Assembly (NCBI GenBank): GCA_001600415.1
Contig: BCJX01000011.1
Span: 117,029 to 181,028 of the forward strand
DNA length: 64,000 nt
Direction: 5' to 3'
Source: Pascua guehoae
Lineage: Eukaryota > Basidiomycota > Tremellomycetes > Trichosporonales > Trichosporonaceae
Part shown: positions 60,071-64,000 of the stretch, piece by piece
How the letters are laid out: each line of letters starts with the position of its first letter
Position numbering within the stretch: position 1 is the stretch's first letter
Notes under the pieces: generated by a model
Told to the model about the DNA's origin: nothing
What the model saw: only the letters and a program-made list of their open reading frames with translations
Databases searched by the model: none
Made by a program: the position numbers and the translations under genes

Positions 60071-60169
60071 GACGGCAGTGATGAGGAACTATTGTCGCCC
60101 CAGTCCTATGGGCCTTTCGGCCATGCGGATCGACACGCACTCAGCCAAAACCGTGCCCACTGAGCCGTC
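60071..60169 (+). ncRNA. Box C/D snoRNA in host intron 1
   Basis: A perfect box C GTGATGA (60078-60084) and box D CTGA (60160-60163) are closed by a perfect 6-bp terminal stem, GACGGC with GCCGTC (60071-60076 and 60164-60169). An internal hairpin (tatgggcctttcggccatg) lies between them. No clear D' box is visible, and I could not assign the guide next to box D (AACCGTGCCCA) to an rRNA site. The paired stem and boxes make this a strong structural call; the target is unknown. Confidence 0.75.
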
Positions 60170-60351
60170 ACCAACACACACATTCTCGCAATCGCGACTC
60201 GTGCTGACAATCAGGACTAGCCCTTTAGCCCAGTCTGGCTTTGCCGCGCGGGGAATTTAGTGTGAGTGTTGCGTCTGCTTTCTTCCTGTTCTTCCTGTCC
60301 CGAACTCTCCCTCTCCCACTCGACACGACGACGCGAACTACGCACACCACT

Positions 60352-60438
60352 GCCCAGCGATGATTTACATTTCCATGCTAAGACTGAACCTTCGGGAATG
60401 ACGTCGAACATGTACATTAAGAACGGCCAACTGAGGGC
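60352..60438 (+). ncRNA. Box C/D snoRNA in host intron 2, dual 18S guide
   Basis: Box C is GCGATGA (60357-60363, one change from consensus), D' CTGA 60384-60387, a C'-like ATGACGT at about 60398 and D CTGA 60431-60434. The terminal stem is GCCC/GGGC. Upstream of D', TTCCATGCTAA is complementary to the conserved 18S segment TTAGCATGGAA. Upstream of D, TAAGAACGGCCA is complementary to the conserved 18S segment TGGCCGTTCTTA. By the D+5 rule these would direct 2'-O-methylation of the A in TTAGC and of a C in GGCC. The first matches, to my knowledge, the yeast snR53 site (A796); the second is next to the yeast G1271 region. Confidence 0.8.
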
Positions 60439-60938
60439 TACCTACCTTTGCATTTTGCGTTCTCCGTCTCGGCTCTCGTCCCCTTGGGAAAGAGTTTGTG
60501 CTGACCATACAGAGCTGCTTGTATGCCCTTGTCCCTATTCTTTTCTTTTCAAAACCGTCTGGCCGCGCCGGACATGTAGTCGTACCCAGTAGAATGTATC
60601 GTGTGTTTTTGTGGCGTATTGCGAGAGCAGCCAGTGGCAGCGGACTGAAGGTGCTTGCCCAGTTGGTTGCGGGTTGCGAGGCGATGGGGATGAGACGGTT
60701 AGGAGCTGGTACAGTGTTGAAGCTCTCTGGATAGTCGCTGTCGATAGTCAGAGGAGTCTCTGACAGCTTGGCAGACAATGGGCCCATACCACACACACAG
60801 TGCATCTCACGACAGCGGTGGACATCTGGTCCATACACCCTGCAACAGGTCGACCGCTATGGCCCAGTGCGACCTCTACACGCAGACAGGCTGATGCTAC
60901 ATGCTACATCAAATGCTATGATCTAGACTGCTTGCTAC

Positions 60939-63900
60939 CTAATGCGACCCCTTGCCCGACGCTCCCCTCAATGCGCCCTGAAAAAGCCGGCCACCGCCGG
61001 CACCACCCCCGCCGTCTCCGTTCCCGCGCCGGTGACGCCCGCTGCGGGCCCGCTTCGACGAGCTGCTCGTCGGCTCGTCGGTGCGCTCGTCGAGCGAGCG
61101 CTTGTGCGAGTCCCGTTCCCGCTCGCGCTCACGGTCACGGTCGCCACGATCACCGCGGCCGCGGTCGCGGTTCCGGTCGCGGTCTCCGCGCTCCCTATCG
61201 CTGCCGTCGCGTTCACCGCCGCGTCCTTGGCTGTCACGCTCGCGCTCGTTGCCAGATGAAGGCGATGCCGCGGTCGATGTAGACGTCCTAATACCCATGC
61301 GTGCCGCTAGTGACGGGCCAGGACCCGTAGCGGGACTCGCGGGTGCCGGCGTCACTGGCGCTGGCGACGCTGGCGTTGCGGACGCGGGGAACAGTTCGCG
61401 GCCACTGCCACGCCGGCGCGAGCTGCTCAGAGTGCGCTGGAGTGCGAGGGGCTTGTCACGATCACCACGGAGCGAGGCAAGCGTAGGTGACGGCGCGCCA
61501 GACGCACCAGAGGCAGGGGATGCCTCGATGGGCGAAGGCGCGGCGGGTGCGGCTGGCACGATGGGCTCGAGTGCAGGCTTGCGTGCAGACTCGCGTGCAG
61601 ACTCGCGCGCAGGTTCGCGTGCAGGCTCACGCGCAGGCTCGCGCGTAGGCTCGCGCACAGGTTCACGTGTCTGTTCGCGTGTTGGCTGCCGTGTTGGTTC
61701 ACGTACAGGCTCGCGCACAGGTTCGCGCACAGGTTCGCGCGCAGGTTCGCGCGTGGACTCGCGGGCGGGTTCACGCTCCCGCGCCTCACGGGGTTCGCGC
61801 GGCGTAGTTGGGGACGCCTTGGGTGTGGTCGACAGACCGCGCGTCGGTAAAGGCTTAATCTCACGGTCCTTGTCGTCCTTGTCGGTCATCTTGGACCTTT
61901 CCTTGTCGGTAGTCCTGGCCCTCTCCTTCTCGACAGTCTTGGCCCTTTCTGTATCCTTCTCGCGCTCCTTCTCCCTCTCCTTGTCGTCGCGGTCGCGTCC
62001 TCGCGCGCTGCGTGGGGTCGAGTTGCCGCCCCTCTCCCTTTCTCTCTCCCTGTCATCCCGCTCACGACGTTCGCGCTCGCCAGAGCGGCGGTTTCGGCGG
62101 CGACCCTCCTCGCGTTCCTTGTCCCGCTCTCTCTCACGCGTTTCTTGCGGCGTTGCGTCACGGCGAGTCTCGCGTGGGTCGTGCGGCGGACGGTCACGGA
62201 CTGCCACCTGTGGCATCGAGGTCTGTGCTTCGGGGCGAGGTGACCCGCGGCGTGAGTCGTCACGACCCTCGCGTCCTTCACGCCCAGCACGGCCGTCCCC
62301 TCTCTCCCGACCATCACGGCCAGCGCGACCGTCACGGCGGTCCGGCTCTTCACGTTTCTCATCCGCGCCTCGCGGACCAAGGGGAGGATAAGTGTCGGGG
62401 TGGTTGCCGTTACGGCTGTCCGGGCGACGTGGCGAGCTGCGGCGACTCTGCCCCCCCGTGCTCTCTTCCCGCTGGCGCTCGTGATCCCGCCCATTACGTC
62501 CGTCGCGTCCATCGCGGGGCTCACGGCGGTCCTCCTGCCGCTCATCCCGACCAACATCACCACGGGTAATTGGCGTGTCGCGTCCGTCACGTGCGTCACG
62601 AGGTGTAGCCCGTCCATCCCTGGCATCGCGTGGGGTGTTGCGTCCGTCACGTGCGTCGCGGGGAGTATCGCGTCCATCGCGGGCATCGCGAGGTGTTTCG
62701 CGTCCATCACGAGCGTCACGGGGAGTCTCACCTCCACGGACTGCGCGCGGTGTGTCCCGCCCGTCTCGCGAGTCGCGGGGAGTATCACGTCCGTCGCGCC
62801 GGCGGTCATCGCGGTCGTCGCGTCGCCGGTCGTCGCGCAGACGGTCTCCTCGGCGCTCATCACGTCCATAACGACGGTCGTCGCGAGCACGGTCGTCACG
62901 ACGCTCCTCCTCCCGACGGCGTGGGGACGCACGAACATCGCGTCTATCGTCGCGCCTGTCGACACCGCGCTCGTCGCGGTGCTCACTTCTACGTTCGTCC
63001 CTGATCCCACGGGGGTCACGACCATCTCGGGCATCGTGTGCGTCGCGCCAATCATCGCGGCGGTCGTCGCGCCTATCCCCGGGCTCTGCACGTCGGTCAT
63101 CACGCCAGTCATCGTCACGGCGCCGGGAGCGGTCGTTCAAGCGAGAGTCATCGCTTCCGGGGCGAGGAGAGGGCTGACCAGGTGTAGAACCGCGCGAGTC
63201 TGCTCCTGAAGCACCGGCGATAGCGCCAAACTTGCGAGCACGTGCTGCCGCGCGCGCTTCATCAATGGACAGCTCGCTTGGTGGACCCATCGAAAGGCCA
63301 GCCGCACGATCAGGGTGGACCATGGCCGAACGCGGGCCAGTGGGTGCCGTGGCAGGCGGCTCGAGCTTGGTCTCTGGGCGTGCCTCTGGTCGCGTTGGAG
63401 AAGCAGAGTTGGATTTGCTACACAGTTAGGATATGTTTGGAAGTTTAAGCACAACACTCACTTTGCTTCGCGAGCGGCTGCACGGTTGTTCCTGCCTTGC
63501 TCGAGCTTCTTGCGCAAGAGCATGACGTCTGCCGACGTCTTCGGCGGCGCAGGAGTTGCAGAAGCTGCGGGAGCAGGTGCGGGAACGTCTGCAGCCGGCT
63601 CAGTGGTGCTCTCTGCGGTGGGCACTTCAGGCTGTGCCGCAGCCCTCTCCTTGGCTTCCGCCTCAGCCTTCTCCTTTGCCTCAGCTTCCGCTTTTGCCTT
63701 GGCCGCGGCTTCGGCCTTCCTCTTGGCCTCCACTTGAGCAGCGGCCGACTATGAGCGTCAGTCACTGTTACTGGGCCCACGCAGCTGAACGTACGGGATG
63801 GAACTCTGCACGAGAAATGCACGGGCGCTGAATCTTGCGCGCCTTGAGCTGGCTGAGATACGACCTAAAGGCGGGGACAATGTCTGGCGTAAGGTCGTCC

Positions 63901-64000
63901 TTTTTGAGCAGACCGTTCACAGCGTCTTCGATGGCCTTGGCGTTGGTGAGCATGATCGGATAGTACGGGAGGAGCTGGAGCGCGATGACGATCGCGTTCT
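60939..64000 (-). CDS. THO2: THO complex subunit 2 (THO2), 3' part, cut by the window end
   Basis: Largest subunit of the THO complex, which couples transcription to mRNA export in the nucleus. Only the C-terminal portion is in the window. From the right edge: NAIVIALQLLPYYPIMLTNA with KAIEDAVNGLLKKDD and VPAFRSYLSQLKARK, the THO2 helical end; then an Ala/Glu/Lys coiled stretch (MEAKRKAEAAAKAKAEAEA), SADVMLLRKKLEQGRNN, and GPPSELSIDEARAAARARKF. The remaining roughly 750 residues are an extreme Arg/Asp/Glu/Pro low-complexity tail with two tandem-repeat blocks, ending LFQGALRGASGKGSH. Basic RNA-binding tails are known in THO2, but this one is unusually long and repetitive. Introns lie at about 63420-63457 and 63733-63790. 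Confidence 0.8.
61570..61800 (+). repeat. 12-bp coding repeat in THO2 (REPA/REPV units)
   Basis: About 16 copies of a 12-bp unit (ggctcgcgcaca-like on the plus strand) encode REPA, REPV, REPT, RESA on the minus strand. Confidence 0.85.
62570..62790 (+). repeat. Coding tandem repeat in THO2 (DARDGRDTPR units)
   Basis: Six to seven imperfect copies of a unit of about 30 bp encode DARDGRDTPR-type repeats on the minus strand; flanked by RDDRRD repeats up to about 63130. Confidence 0.85.

Larger units (their letters stand above)
59995..60720 (+). ncRNA. Non-coding snoRNA host gene (spliced)
   Basis: Exon 1 runs from about 59995 to 60047. Intron 1, 60048-60214, runs from GTAAGT to a ctgacaatcag acceptor. 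Exon 2 is 60215-60261. Intron 2, 60262-60512, runs from GTGAGT to ctgaccatacag. Exon 3 starts at 60513; its 3' end is a guess. The exons hold no meaningful open frame, while each intron holds one box C/D RNA, 45 and 74 nt from its acceptor. This is the layout of UHG/GAS5-type host genes. Transcript ends are inferred. Confidence 0.65.

Noticed and set aside
61081..62391. 436-codon open frame on the plus strand with SRSRSR-like composition
   Set aside because: It is the antisense shadow of the low-complexity THO2 tail. Arg/Asp codon repeats leave the opposite strand open and Ser/Arg-rich.

Overview
This window is fungal nuclear DNA, most likely from a basidiomycetous yeast of the Tremellomycetes (a Trichosporonales-like genome is my best guess). 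The reasons are a GC-rich composition, genes packed on both strands, many short GT-AG introns (often 37-50 nt, mixed with some of 200-600 nt), introns in the tRNA genes, and a gene set typical of fungi: a lycopene cyclase/phytoene synthase fusion homologue, the RAM-pathway protein Sog2, a two-pore TOK-type potassium channel and a Zn2Cys6 regulator. Gene names rest on recognised protein motifs and on splice joins that I checked by reading frame. No database search was possible.

Layout. 0-16 kb: actin-capping protein alpha (minus), a small zinc-binding protein (plus), a cytochrome P450 (minus), a tRNA-Asp, MUS81 (minus), a full-length but catalytically degenerate homologue of the bifunctional carotenoid enzyme crtYB/al-2 (minus), and GTP cyclohydrolase I (minus). 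16-31 kb: ribosomal protein eL43 (plus), an AT-hook/bZIP factor (plus), TOM40 (minus), an assembly gap followed by a small basic protein (plus), and a very long coiled-coil/Ser-Pro-rich protein (minus). 31-38 kb is gene-poor: one small His-rich protein, a tRNA-Val, separated tRNA-like halves beside homopolymers and an N, a medium-chain dehydrogenase with apparent frameshifts, and a second tRNA-Asp. 38-64 kb: SPT6 (minus), NUP85 (plus), SOG2 (plus), a TOK channel with a huge tail (minus), a Zn2Cys6 factor (plus), a non-coding snoRNA host gene with two intronic C/D snoRNAs (plus), and the 3' part of THO2 (minus, running off the window).

There is no operon logic. Neighbours are mostly unrelated housekeeping genes in divergent pairs (FOL2/RPL43, TOM40/small basic ORF, SPT6/NUP85, TOK/Zn2Cys6) or convergent pairs (SOG2/TOK). 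SPT6, NUP85 and THO2 belong to transcription elongation, the nuclear pore and mRNA export, but their proximity is not evidence of a cluster.

The strongest findings are (1) the crtYB-like pseudoenzyme, 676 codons long with every splice join in frame, which has lost both aspartate motifs of phytoene synthase; (2) the snoRNA host gene at about 60 kb, whose second snoRNA carries two guides complementary to conserved 18S rRNA segments; (3) the frameshifted dehydrogenase; (4) lineage-specific insertions and tails on conserved proteins (capping protein alpha, TOK, SPT6, SOG2, THO2).
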